In this document: piece after piece, positions 48,943 to 61,955 of the stretch | How the letters are laid out: each line of letters opens with the position of its first letter | Numbering within the stretch: position 1 is the first letter of the stretch | Assembly (NCBI GenBank): GCA_960531495.1 | Contig: CAUIJY010000101.1 | Span: 62,001 to 126,000, forward strand | Length of the DNA stretch: 64,000 nt | DNA from: Zeus faber | Taxonomy: Eukaryota; Chordata; Actinopteri; Zeiformes; Zeidae | Direction: 5' to 3' | Translations under genes and position numbers: made by a program | Notes under the pieces: model-generated | The model's input: only the letters and a program-made list of their open reading frames with translations | Databases searched by the model: none | What the model was told of the DNA's origin: nothing

Positions 48943-51900
48943 TTGGGTGAGTACTGTATTGATGATCCCGTCTACCCAGTTTGGGTAGCCTGGTATGTAT
49001 TGGTGAGTACTTTTCCTATGTTCCCCCCTGGCCAGCATGGTCAGTTTGGTATAGGGGACCAAAGGTAATGCACGGGCCGTCGCACGTTATCAAGATTCTC
49101 CAATCCCGTATTATGTTAGGTAGAGTGTCAGGTTCATGTTTTGTAGTTATCCCATTTGGGTTAAAGAATATAGGCATATTCTGGCTTCAAGGAGAAGTCC
49201 CCTAACCAGGGTTTAAGGTGACTTACATTTAACAGGATGCTTGTTTCCTCTTAGTAGTATAGGTCCAGAGTAATTTGTCTTATATTTGTTGTTTAGATGC
49301 TTTATTAGTTGTTGGTAGACGTAGTTGTTTTCTTTAAGAGTGGTTAAGAACACCTTATTTGTTTTTTGTTTCAAGTTGTTAAGAGTGGTTAAGAACACCT
49401 TATTTGTTCTTTCTCCACATTTCTATATGATTACTTTTAGAAATTTAGGACACATTCATCAGTAGTGTACCTCAGGATCATTGAGTGTTTCAGCCTTTTA
49501 AACAAACTATACACCCTCTCCTTGAGGCAGGCCACCTGGGCTTCGTCAAGACCCTGGTGTGTGTCCCCCGGTCAATTGGTTTATTTTAGGAAATATTTCT
49601 ACTCTTGTTGGTTGGATTTTGATGAGTTTGGGTACGACCTCTATTTGTCCGTGGGATATCTATGTTCTTAGATTTAGTTGAGTATAGGTAAGTTCCGTCT
49701 CTGTTTGTCATTGGGAAACTTCTTCCATTTTCAATTGGATTTTGTAGAGTTTGGGTACGACCTCTATTTGTCAGTGGGATATTTTTGTTCTTGGATTTTG
49801 TTGAGTTTGGGTACGACCTCTATTCGTCAATGGTTAGGGTTAGGATTTGGTTTTAGGGTTAGGATAGGGGTTAGGTTTAGGGTTAGGTTTGGGGTTAGGT
49901 TTAGGGCTAGGTCTTAGGGTTAACGTTAGGGTTAGGGTTAGGTTTAGAACCAGGGCTAGGCTTAGGTTTAGGGTTAGGCTAAGGGTTAGGTTTAGGGTTA
50001 AGTCTTAGGGTTAACGTTAGGGTTAGGTTTAGAGCTAGAGTTAGGGTTAGGGTTAGGGTCAGGGTTTTAGGATTAGGGTTGGAGAGGAGAGGGAAGTGGA
50101 GGAGAAGTATATGTAGAAGGGAGGTAGAGGGAAGGAGAGCCGTCTGTTCGGACTGCATTCTCCTCCTGCCTGTTCGGGCTATTCTCTACCGTCCCAGCTC
50201 TCTCAGTTTCCTGAGAGAAGGGGAAGAGAGTGAGAAAAAGAATGAAAAAAGAGAAAAAAAATTGTAAGCTAAGTTATTTTGTATAGTTGTTAATTTATGA
50301 GAATAGACTCTAATCAATAGTTGGAAGTTGTTGTACACCTTATCTTGCGCCATGTCAATGCCTTTAAGAGGAGGAAAGAAAGGGGAGAGAGATTTGGTTA
50401 GATAATACATATAATGGGTTATAAGGAGAATCTGCTTTCCGAGGCACAGGCTAGATTAGGTTGGGTGAGTACTGTATTGATGATCCCGTCTACCCAGTTT
50501 GGGTAGCCTGGTATGTATTGGTGAGTACTTTTCCTATGTTCCCCCCTGGCCAGCATGGTCAGTTTGGTATAGGGGACCAAAGGTAATGCACGGGCCGTCG
50601 CACGTTATCAAGATTCTCCAATCCCGTATTATGTTAGGTAGAGTGTTAGGTTCATGTTTTGTAGTTATCCCATTTGGGTTAAAGAATATAGGCATATTCT
50701 GGCTTCAAGGAGAAGTCCCCTAACCAGGGTTTAAGGTGACTTACATTTAAAAGGATGCTTGTTTCCTCTTAGTAGTATAGGTCCAGAGTAATTTGTCTTA
50801 TATTTGTTGTTTAGATGCTTTATTAGTTGTTGGTAGACGTAGTTGTTTTCTTTAAGAGTGGTTAAGAACACCTTATTTGTTTTTTGTTTCAAGTTGTTAA
50901 GAGTGGTTAAGAACACCTTATTTGTTCTTTCTCCACATTTCTATATGATTACTTTTAGAAATTTAGGACACATTCATCAGTAGTGTACCTCAGGATCATT
51001 GAGTGTTTCAGCCTTTTAAACAAACTATACACCCTCTCCTTGAGGCAGGCCACCTGGGCTTCGTCAAGACCCTGGTGTGTGTCCCCCGGTCAATTGGTTT
51101 ATTTTAGGAAATATTTCTACTCTTGTTGGTTGGATTTTGATGAGTTTGGGTACGACCTCTATTTGTCCGTGGGATATCTATGTTCTTAGATTTAGTTGAG
51201 TATAGGTAAGTTCCGTCTCTGTTTGTCATTGGGAAACTTCTTCCATTTTCAATTGGATTTTGTAGAGTTTGGGTACGACCTCTATTTGTCAGTGGGATAT
51301 TTTTGTTCTTGGATTTTGTTGAGTTTGGGTACGACCTCTATTCGTCAATGGTTAGGGTTAGGATTTGGTTTTAGGGTTAGGATAGGGGTTAGGTTTAGGG
51401 TTAGGTTTGGGGTTAGGTTTAGGGCTAGGTCTTAGGGTTAACGTTAGGGTTAGGGTTAGGTTTAGAACCAGGGCTAGGCTTAGGTTTAGGGTTAGGCTAA
51501 GGGTTAGGTTTAGGGTTAAGTCTTAGGGTTAACGTTAGGGTTAGGTTTAGAGCTAGAGTTAGGGTTAGGGTTAGGGTCAGGGTTTTAGGATTAGGGTTGG
51601 AGAGGAGAGGGAAGTGGAGGAGAAGTATATGTAGAAGGGAGGTAGAGGGAAGGAGAGCCGTCTGTTCGGACTGCATTCTCCTCCTGCCTGTTCGGGCTAT
51701 TCTCTACCGTCCCAGCTCTCTCAGTTTCCTGAGAGAAGGGGAAGAGAGTGAGAAAAAGAATGAAAAAAGAGAAAAAAAATTGTAAGCTAAGTTATTTTGT
51801 ATAGTTGTTAATTTATGAGAATAGACTCTAATCAATAGTTGGAAGTTGTTGTACACCTTATCTTGCGCCATGTCAATGCCTTTAAGAGGAGGAAAGAAAG

Positions 51901-54900
51901 GGGAGAGAGATTTGGTTAGATAATACATATAATGGGTTATAAGGAGAATCTGCTTTCCGAGGCACAGGCTAGATTAGGTTGGGTGAGTACTGTATTGATG
52001 ATCCCGTCTACCCAGTTTGGGTAGCCTGGTATGTATTGGTGAGTACTTTTCCTATGTTCCCCCCTGGCCAGCATGGTCAGTTTGGTATAGGGGACCAAAG
52101 GTAATGCACGGGCCGTCGCACGTTATCAAGATTCTCCAATCCCGTATTATGTTAGGTAGAGTGTTAGGTTCATGTTTTGTAGTTATCCCATTTGGGTTAA
52201 AGAATATAGGCATATTCTGGCTTCAAGGAGAAGTCCCCTAACCAGGGTTTAAGGTGACTTACATTTAAAAGGATGCTTGTTTCCTCTTAGTAGTATAGGT
52301 CCAGAGTAATTTGTCTTATATTTGTTGTTTAGATGCTTTATTAGTTGTTGGTAGACGTAGTTGTTTTCTTTAAGAGTGGTTAAGAACACCTTATTTGTTT
52401 TTTGTTTCAAGTTGTTAAGAGTGGTTAAGAACACCTTATTTGTTCTTTCTCCACATTTCTATATGATTACTTTTAGAAATTTAGGACACATTCATCAGTA
52501 GTGTACCTCAGGATCATTGAGTGTTTCAGCCTTTTAAACAAACTATACACCCTCTCCTTGAGGCAGGCCACCTGGGCTTCGTCAAGACCCTGGTGTGTGT
52601 CCCCCGGTCAATTGGTTTATTTTAGGAAATATTTCTACTCTTGTTGGTTGGATTTTGATGAGTTTGGGTACGACCTCTATTTGTCCGTGGGATATCTATG
52701 TTCTTAGATTTAGTTGAGTATAGGTAAGTTCCGTCTCTGTTTGTCATTGGGAAACTTCTTCCATTTTCAATTGGATTTTGTAGAGTTTGGGTACGACCTC
52801 TATTTGTCAGTGGGATATTTTTGTTCTTGGATTTTGTTGAGTTTGGGTACGACCTCTATTCGTCAATGGTTAGGGTTAGGATTTGGTTTTAGGGTTAGGA
52901 TAGGGGTTAGGTTTAGGGTTAGGTTTGGGGTTAGGTTTAGGGCTAGGTCTTAGGGTTAACGTTAGGGTTAGGGTTAGGTTTAGAACCAGGGCTAGGCTTA
53001 GGTTTAGGGTTAGGCTAAGGGTTAGGTTTAGGGTTAAGTCTTAGGGTTAACGTTAGGGTTAGGTTTAGAGCTAGAGTTAGGGTTAGGGTTAGGGTCAGGG
53101 TTTTAGGATTAGGGTTGGAGAGGAGAGGGAAGTGGAGGAGAAGTATATGTAGAAGGGAGGTAGAGGGAAGGAGAGCCGTCTGTTCGGACTGCATTCTCCT
53201 CCTGCCTGTTCGGGCTATTCTCTACCGTCCCAGCTCTCTCAGTTTCCTGAGAGAAGGGGAAGAGAGTGAGAAAAAGAATGAAAAAAGAGAAAAAAAATTG
53301 TAAGCTAAGTTATTTTGTATAGTTGTTAATTTATGAGAATAGACTCTAATCAATAGTTGGAAGTTGTTGTACACCTTATCTTGCGCCATGTCAATGCCTT
53401 TAAGAGGAGGAAAGAAAGGGGAGAGAGATTTGGTTAGATAATACATATAATGGGTTATAAGGAGAATCTGCTTTCCGAGGCACAGGCTAGATTAGGTTGG
53501 GTGAGTACTGTATTGATGATCCCGTCTACCCAGTTTGGGTAGCCTGGTATGTATTGGTGAGTACTTTTCCTATGTTCCCCCCTGGCCAGCATGGTCAGTT
53601 TGGTATAGGGGACCAAAGGTAATGCACGGGCCGTCGCACGTTATCAAGATTCTCCAATCCCGTATTATGTTAGGTAGAGTGTTAGGTTCATGTTTTGTAG
53701 TTATCCCATTTGGGTTAAAGAATATAGGCATATTCTGGCTTCAAGGAGAAGTCCCCTAACCAGGGTTTAAGGTGACTTACATTTAAAAGGATGCTTGTTT
53801 CCTCTTAGTAGTATAGGTCCAGAGTAATTTGTCTTATATTTGTTGTTTAGATGCTTTATTAGTTGTTGGTAGACGTAGTTGTTTTCTTTAAGAGTGGTTA
53901 AGAACACCTTATTTGTTTTTTGTTTCAAGTTGTTAAGAGTGGTTAAGAACACCTTATTTGTTCTTTCTCCACATTTCTATATGATTACTTTTAGAAATTT
54001 AGGACACATTCATCAGTAGTGTACCTCAGGATCATTGAGTGTTTCAGCCTTTTAAACAAACTATACACCCTCTCCTTGAGGCAGGCCACCTGGGCTTCGT
54101 CAAGACCCTGGTGTGTGTCCCCCGGTCAATTGGTTTATTTTAGGAAATATTTCTACTCTTGTTGGTTGGATTTTGATGAGTTTGGGTACGACCTCTATTT
54201 GTCCGTGGGATATCTATGTTCTTAGATTTAGTTGAGTATAGGTAAGTTCCGTCTCTGTTTGTCATTGGGAAACTTCTTCCATTTTCAATTGGATTTTGTA
54301 GAGTTTGGGTACGACCTCTATTTGTCAGTGGGATATTTTTGTTCTTGGATTTTGTTGAGTTTGGGTACGACCTCTATTCGTCAATGGTTAGGGTTAGGAT
54401 TTGGTTTTAGGGTTAGGATAGGGGTTAGGTTTAGGGTTAGGTTTGGGGTTAGGTTTAGGGCTAGGTCTTAGGGTTAACGTTAGGGTTAGGGTTAGGTTTA
54501 GAACCAGGGCTAGGCTTAGGTTTAGGGTTAGGCTAAGGGTTAGGTTTAGGGTTAAGTCTTAGGGTTAACGTTAGGGTTAGGTTTAGAGCTAGAGTTAGGG
54601 TTAGGGTTAGGGTCAGGGTTTTAGGATTAGGGTTGGAGAGGAGAGGGAAGTGGAGGAGAAGTATATGTAGAAGGGAGGTAGAGGGAAGGAGAGCCGTCTG
54701 TTCGGACTGCATTCTCCTCCTGCCTGTTCGGGCTATTCTCTACCGTCCCAGCTCTCTCAGTTTCCTGAGAGAAGGGGAAGAGAGTGAGAAAAAGAATGAA
54801 AAAAGAGAAAAAAAATTGTAAGCTAAGTTATTTTGTATAGTTGTTAATTTATGAGAATAGACTCTAATCAATAGTTGGAAGTTGTTGTACACCTTATCTT

Positions 54901-57900
54901 GCGCCATGTCAATGCCTTTAAGAGGAGGAAAGAAAGGGGAGAGAGATTTGGTTAGATAATACATATAATGGGTTATAAGGAGAATCTGCTTTCCGAGGCA
55001 CAGGCTAGATTAGGTTGGGTGAGTACTGTATTGATGATCCCGTCTACCCAGTTTGGGTAGCCTGGTATGTATTGGTGAGTACTTTTCCTATGTTCCCCCC
55101 TGGCCAGCATGGTCAGTTTGGTATAGGGGACCAAAGGTAATGCACGGGCCGTCGCACGTTATCAAGATTCTCCAATCCCGTATTATGTTAGGTAGAGTGT
55201 TAGGTTCATGTTTTGTAGTTATCCCATTTGGGTTAAAGAATATAGGCATATTCTGGCTTCAAGGAGAAGTCCCCTAACCAGGGTTTAAGGTGACTTACAT
55301 TTAAAAGGATGCTTGTTTCCTCTTAGTAGTATAGGTCCAGAGTAATTTGTCTTATATTTGTTGTTTAGATGCTTTATTAGTTGTTGGTAGACGTAGTTGT
55401 TTTCTTTAAGAGTGGTTAAGAACACCTTATTTGTTTTTTGTTTCAAGTTGTTAAGAGTGGTTAAGAACACCTTATTTGTTCTTTCTCCACATTTCTATAT
55501 GATTACTTTTAGAAATTTAGGACACATTCATCAGTAGTGTACCTCAGGATCATTGAGTGTTTCAGCCTTTTAAACAAACTATACACCCTCTCCTTGAGGC
55601 AGGCCACCTGGGCTTCGTCAAGACCCTGGTGTGTGTCCCCCGGTCAATTGGTTTATTTTAGGAAATATTTCTACTCTTGTTGGTTGGATTTTGATGAGTT
55701 TGGGTACGACCTCTATTTGTCCGTGGGATATCTATGTTCTTAGATTTAGTTGAGTATAGGTAAGTTCCGTCTCTGTTTGTCATTGGGAAACTTCTTCCAT
55801 TTTCAATTGGATTTTGTAGAGTTTGGGTACGACCTCTATTTGTCAGTGGGATATTTTTGTTCTTGGATTTTGTTGAGTTTGGGTACGACCTCTATTCGTC
55901 AATGGTTAGGGTTAGGATTTGGTTTTAGGGTTAGGATAGGGGTTAGGTTTAGGGTTAGGTTTGGGGTTAGGTTTAGGGCTAGGTCTTAGGGTTAACGTTA
56001 GGGTTAGGGTTAGGTTTAGAACCAGGGCTAGGCTTAGGTTTAGGGTTAGGCTAAGGGTTAGGTTTAGGGTTAAGTCTTAGGGTTAACGTTAGGGTTAGGT
56101 TTAGAGCTAGAGTTAGGGTTAGGGTTAGGGTCAGGGTTTTAGGATTAGGGTTGGAGAGGAGAGGGAAGTGGAGGAGAAGTATATGTAGAAGGGAGGTAGA
56201 GGGAAGGAGAGCCGTCTGTTCGGACTGCATTCTCCTCCTGCCTGTTCGGGCTATTCTCTACCGTCCCAGCTCTCTCAGTTTCCTGAGAGAAGGGGAAGAG
56301 AGTGAGAAAAAGAATGAAAAAAGAGAAAAAAAATTGTAAGCTAAGTTATTTTGTATAGTTGTTAATTTATGAGAATAGACTCTAATCAATAGTTGGAAGT
56401 TGTTGTACACCTTATCTTGCGCCATGTCAATGCCTTTAAGAGGAGGAAAGAAAGGGGAGAGAGATTTGGTTAGATAATACATATAATGGGTTATAAGGAG
56501 AATCTGCTTTCCGAGGCACAGGCTAGATTAGGTTGGGTGAGTACTGTATTGATGATCCCGTCTACCCAGTTTGGGTAGCCTGGTATGTATTGGTGAGTAC
56601 TTTTCCTATGTTCCCCCCTGGCCAGCATGGTCAGTTTGGTATAGGGGACCAAAGGTAATGCACGGGCCGTCGCACGTTATCAAGATTCTCCAATCCCGTA
56701 TTATGTTAGGTAGAGTGTTAGGTTCATGTTTTGTAGTTATCCCATTTGGGTTAAAGAATATAGGCATATTCTGGCTTCAAGGAGAAGTCCCCTAACCAGG
56801 GTTTAAGGTGACTTACATTTAAAAGGATGCTTGTTTCCTCTTAGTAGTATAGGTCCAGAGTAATTTGTCTTATATTTGTTGTTTAGATGCTTTATTAGTT
56901 GTTGGTAGACGTAGTTGTTTTCTTTAAGAGTGGTTAAGAACACCTTATTTGTTTTTTGTTTCAAGTTGTTAAGAGTGGTTAAGAACACCTTATTTGTTCT
57001 TTCTCCACATTTCTATATGATTACTTTTAGAAATTTAGGACACATTCATCAGTAGTGTACCTCAGGATCATTGAGTGTTTCAGCCTTTTAAACAAACTAT
57101 ACACCCTCTCCTTGAGGCAGGCCACCTGGGCTTCGTCAAGACCCTGGTGTGTGTCCCCCGGTCAATTGGTTTATTTTAGGAAATATTTCTACTCTTGTTG
57201 GTTGGATTTTGATGAGTTTGGGTACGACCTCTATTTGTCCGTGGGATATCTATGTTCTTAGATTTAGTTGAGTATAGGTAAGTTCCGTCTCTGTTTGTCA
57301 TTGGGAAACTTCTTCCATTTTCAATTGGATTTTGTAGAGTTTGGGTACGACCTCTATTTGTCAGTGGGATATTTTTGTTCTTGGATTTTGTTGAGTTTGG
57401 GTACGACCTCTATTCGTCAATGGTTAGGGTTAGGATTTGGTTTTAGGGTTAGGATAGGGGTTAGGTTTAGGGTTAGGTTTGGGGTTAGGTTTAGGGCTAG
57501 GTCTTAGGGTTAACGTTAGGGTTAGGGTTAGGTTTAGAACCAGGGCTAGGCTTAGGTTTAGGGTTAGGCTAAGGGTTAGGTTTAGGGTTAAGTCTTAGGG
57601 TTAACGTTAGGGTTAGGTTTAGAGCTAGAGTTAGGGTTAGGGTTAGGGTCAGGGTTTTAGGATTAGGGTTGGAGAGGAGAGGGAAGTGGAGGAGAAGTAT
57701 ATGTAGAAGGGAGGTAGAGGGAAGGAGAGCCGTCTGTTCGGACTGCATTCTCCTCCTGCCTGTTCGGGCTATTCTCTACCGTCCCAGCTCTCTCAGTTTC
57801 CTGAGAGAAGGGGAAGAGAGTGAGAAAAAGAATGAAAAAAGAGAAAAAAAATTGTAAGCTAAGTTATTTTGTATAGTTGTTAATTTATGAGAATAGACTC

Positions 57901-60900
57901 TAATCAATAGTTGGAAGTTGTTGTACACCTTATCTTGCGCCATGTCAATGCCTTTAAGAGGAGGAAAGAAAGGGGAGAGAGATTTGGTTAGATAATACAT
58001 ATAATGGGTTATAAGGAGAATCTGCTTTCCGAGGCACAGGCTAGATTAGGTTGGGTGAGTACTGTATTGATGATCCCGTCTACCCAGTTTGGGTAGCCTG
58101 GTATGTATTGGTGAGTACTTTTCCTATGTTCCCCCCTGGCCAGCATGGTCAGTTTGGTATAGGGGACCAAAGGTAATGCACGGGCCGTCGCACGTTATCA
58201 AGATTCTCCAATCCCGTATTATGTTAGGTAGAGTGTTAGGTTCATGTTTTGTAGTTATCCCATTTGGGTTAAAGAATATAGGCATATTCTGGCTTCAAGG
58301 AGAAGTCCCCTAACCAGGGTTTAAGGTGACTTACATTTAAAAGGATGCTTGTTTCCTCTTAGTAGTATAGGTCCAGAGTAATTTGTCTTATATTTGTTGT
58401 TTAGATGCTTTATTAGTTGTTGGTAGACGTAGTTGTTTTCTTTAAGAGTGGTTAAGAACACCTTATTTGTTTTTTGTTTCAAGTTGTTAAGAGTGGTTAA
58501 GAACACCTTATTTGTTCTTTCTCCACATTTCTATATGATTACTTTTAGAAATTTAGGACACATTCATCAGTAGTGTACCTCAGGATCATTGAGTGTTTCA
58601 GCCTTTTAAACAAACTATACACCCTCTCCTTGAGGCAGGCCACCTGGGCTTCGTCAAGACCCTGGTGTGTGTCCCCCGGTCAATTGGTTTATTTTAGGAA
58701 ATATTTCTACTCTTGTTGGTTGGATTTTGATGAGTTTGGGTACGACCTCTATTTGTCCGTGGGATATCTATGTTCTTAGATTTAGTTGAGTATAGGTAAG
58801 TTCCGTCTCTGTTTGTCATTGGGAAACTTCTTCCATTTTCAATTGGATTTTGTAGAGTTTGGGTACGACCTCTATTTGTCAGTGGGATATTTTTGTTCTT
58901 GGATTTTGTTGAGTTTGGGTACGACCTCTATTCGTCAATGGTTAGGGTTAGGATTTGGTTTTAGGGTTAGGATAGGGGTTAGGTTTAGGGTTAGGTTTGG
59001 GGTTAGGTTTAGGGCTAGGTCTTAGGGTTAACGTTAGGGTTAGGGTTAGGTTTAGAACCAGGGCTAGGCTTAGGTTTAGGGTTAGGCTAAGGGTTAGGTT
59101 TAGGGTTAAGTCTTAGGGTTAACGTTAGGGTTAGGTTTAGAGCTAGAGTTAGGGTTAGGGTTAGGGTCAGGGTTTTAGGATTAGGGTTGGAGAGGAGAGG
59201 GAAGTGGAGGAGAAGTATATGTAGAAGGGAGGTAGAGGGAAGGAGAGCCGTCTGTTCGGACTGCATTCTCCTCCTGCCTGTTCGGGCTATTCTCTACCGT
59301 CCCAGCTCTCTCAGTTTCCTGAGAGAAGGGGAAGAGAGTGAGAAAAAGAATGAAAAAAGAGAAAAAAAATTGTAAGCTAAGTTATTTTGTATAGTTGTTA
59401 ATTTATGAGAATAGACTCTAATCAATAGTTGGAAGTTGTTGTACACCTTATCTTGCGCCATGTCAATGCCTTTAAGAGGAGGAAAGAAAGGGGAGAGAGA
59501 TTTGGTTAGATAATACATATAATGGGTTATAAGGAGAATCTGCTTTCCGAGGCACAGGCTAGATTAGGTTGGGTGAGTACTGTATTGATGATCCCGTCTA
59601 CCCAGTTTGGGTAGCCTGGTATGTATTGGTGAGTACTTTTCCTATGTTCCCCCCTGGCCAGCATGGTCAGTTTGGTATAGGGGACCAAAGGTAATGCACG
59701 GGCCGTCGCACGTTATCAAGATTCTCCAATCCCGTATTATGTTAGGTAGAGTGTTAGGTTCATGTTTTGTAGTTATCCCATTTGGGTTAAAGAATATAGG
59801 CATATTCTGGCTTCAAGGAGAAGTCCCCTAACCAGGGTTTAAGGTGACTTACATTTAAAAGGATGCTTGTTTCCTCTTAGTAGTATAGGTCCAGAGTAAT
59901 TTGTCTTATATTTGTTGTTTAGATGCTTTATTAGTTGTTGGTAGACGTAGTTGTTTTCTTTAAGAGTGGTTAAGAACACCTTATTTGTTTTTTGTTTCAA
60001 GTTGTTAAGAGTGGTTAAGAACACCTTATTTGTTCTTTCTCCACATTTCTATATGATTACTTTTAGAAATTTAGGACACATTCATCAGTAGTGTACCTCA
60101 GGATCATTGAGTGTTTCAGCCTTTTAAACAAACTATACACCCTCTCCTTGAGGCAGGCCACCTGGGCTTCGTCAAGACCCTGGTGTGTGTCCCCCGGTCA
60201 ATTGGTTTATTTTAGGAAATATTTCTACTCTTGTTGGTTGGATTTTGATGAGTTTGGGTACGACCTCTATTTGTCCGTGGGATATCTATGTTCTTAGATT
60301 TAGTTGAGTATAGGTAAGTTCCGTCTCTGTTTGTCATTGGGAAACTTCTTCCATTTTCAATTGGATTTTGTAGAGTTTGGGTACGACCTCTATTTGTCAG
60401 TGGGATATTTTTGTTCTTGGATTTTGTTGAGTTTGGGTACGACCTCTATTCGTCAATGGTTAGGGTTAGGATTTGGTTTTAGGGTTAGGATAGGGGTTAG
60501 GTTTAGGGTTAGGTTTGGGGTTAGGTTTAGGGCTAGGTCTTAGGGTTAACGTTAGGGTTAGGGTTAGGTTTAGAACCAGGGCTAGGCTTAGGTTTAGGGT
60601 TAGGCTAAGGGTTAGGTTTAGGGTTAAGTCTTAGGGTTAACGTTAGGGTTAGGTTTAGAGCTAGAGTTAGGGTTAGGGTTAGGGTCAGGGTTTTAGGATT
60701 AGGGTTGGAGAGGAGAGGGAAGTGGAGGAGAAGTATATGTAGAAGGGAGGTAGAGGGAAGGAGAGCCGTCTGTTCGGACTGCATTCTCCTCCTGCCTGTT
60801 CGGGCTATTCTCTACCGTCCCAGCTCTCTCAGTTTCCTGAGAGAAGGGGAAGAGAGTGAGAAAAAGAATGAAAAAAGAGAAAAAAAATTGTAAGCTAAGT

Positions 60901-61086
60901 TATTTTGTATAGTTGTTAATTTATGAGAATAGACTCTAATCAATAGTTGGAAGTTGTTGTACACCTTATCTTGCGCCATGTCAATGCCTTTAAGAGGAGG
61001 AAAGAAAGGGGAGAGAGATTTGGTTAGATAATACATATAATGGGTTATAAGGAGAATCTGCTTTCCGAGGCACAGGCTAGATTAGG
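48943..61086 (+). repeat. 1518-bp tandem array (eight full units)
   Basis: Unit starts 48943, 50461, 51979, 53497, 55015, 56533, 58051 and 59569. Differs from the 1500-bp family by scattered substitutions and small indels, e.g. 6 bp after the S/N region and a longer A-run in H that breaks the 111-codon minus-strand frame. The first unit keeps TGTCAGG and a C near 49232 unlike later units. The P palindrome keeps its arms with loop CGTC. No genes. Confidence 0.96.
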
Positions 61087-61307
61087 TTGGGTGAGTACTG
61101 TATTGATGATCCCGTCTACCCAGTTTGGGTAGCCTGGTATGTATTGGTGAGTACTTTTCCTATGTTCCCCCCTGGCCAGCATGGTCAGTTTGGTATAGGG
61201 GACCAAAGGTAATGCACGGGCCGTCGCACGTTATCAAGATTCTCCAATCCCGTATTATGTTAGGTAGAGTGTTAGGTTCATGTTTTGTAGTTATCCCATT
61301 TGGGTTA
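61087..61307 (+). repeat. Truncated 1518-bp unit (221 bp)
   Basis: S plus the start of N. Departs from the array sequence right after a native GGGTTA (61302-61307), immediately past the CCCA/TGGG inverted repeat (61295-61304), into TTAGGG repeats. Confidence 0.95.
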
Positions 61308-61624
61308 GGGTTAGGGTTAGGGTTAGGGTTAGGGTTAGGGTTAGGGGTTAGGGTTAGGGTTAGGGTTAGGGTTAGGGTTAGGGTTAGGGTTAGGGTTAGG
61401 GTTAGGGTTAGGGGTTAGGGGTTAGGGTTAGGGTTAGGGTTAGGGTTAGGGTTAGGGGTTAGGGGTTAGGGTTAGGGTTAGGGTTAGGGTTAGGGTTAGG
61501 GGTTAGGGGTTAGGGGTTAGGGGTTAGGGTTAGGGTTAGGGTTAGGGTTAGGGTTAGGGGTTAGGGGTTAGGGGTTAGGGTTAGGGTTAGGGTTAGGGTT
61601 AGGGGTTAGGGGTTAGGGTTAGGG

Positions 61625-61665
<41 letters not shown>

Positions 61666-61723
61666 GGTTAGGGTTAGGGTTAGTGTAATGGTTTAGAGGT
61701 TAGGGTTAGGGTTAGGGTTAGGG

Positions 61724-61764
<41 letters not shown>

Positions 61765-61772
61765 GGTTAGGG

Positions 61773-61850
<78 letters not shown>

Positions 61851-61852
61851 GG

Positions 61853-61893
<41 letters not shown>

Positions 61894-61895
61894 GG

Positions 61896-61936
<41 letters not shown>

Positions 61937-61955
61937 GGTTAGGGTTAGGGTTAGG
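61302..61955 (+). repeat. Interstitial telomeric tract 5 (longest, about 650 bp)
   Basis: TTAGGG repeats with a polarised pattern: TTAGGGG variants fill the left half (to about 61620), TTTAGGG variants occur in the right half at about 37-50-bp spacing, and a degenerate stretch near 61682-61700 lies near the division. Right junction TTAGGTTGGGTGAG to S. Confidence 0.97.
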
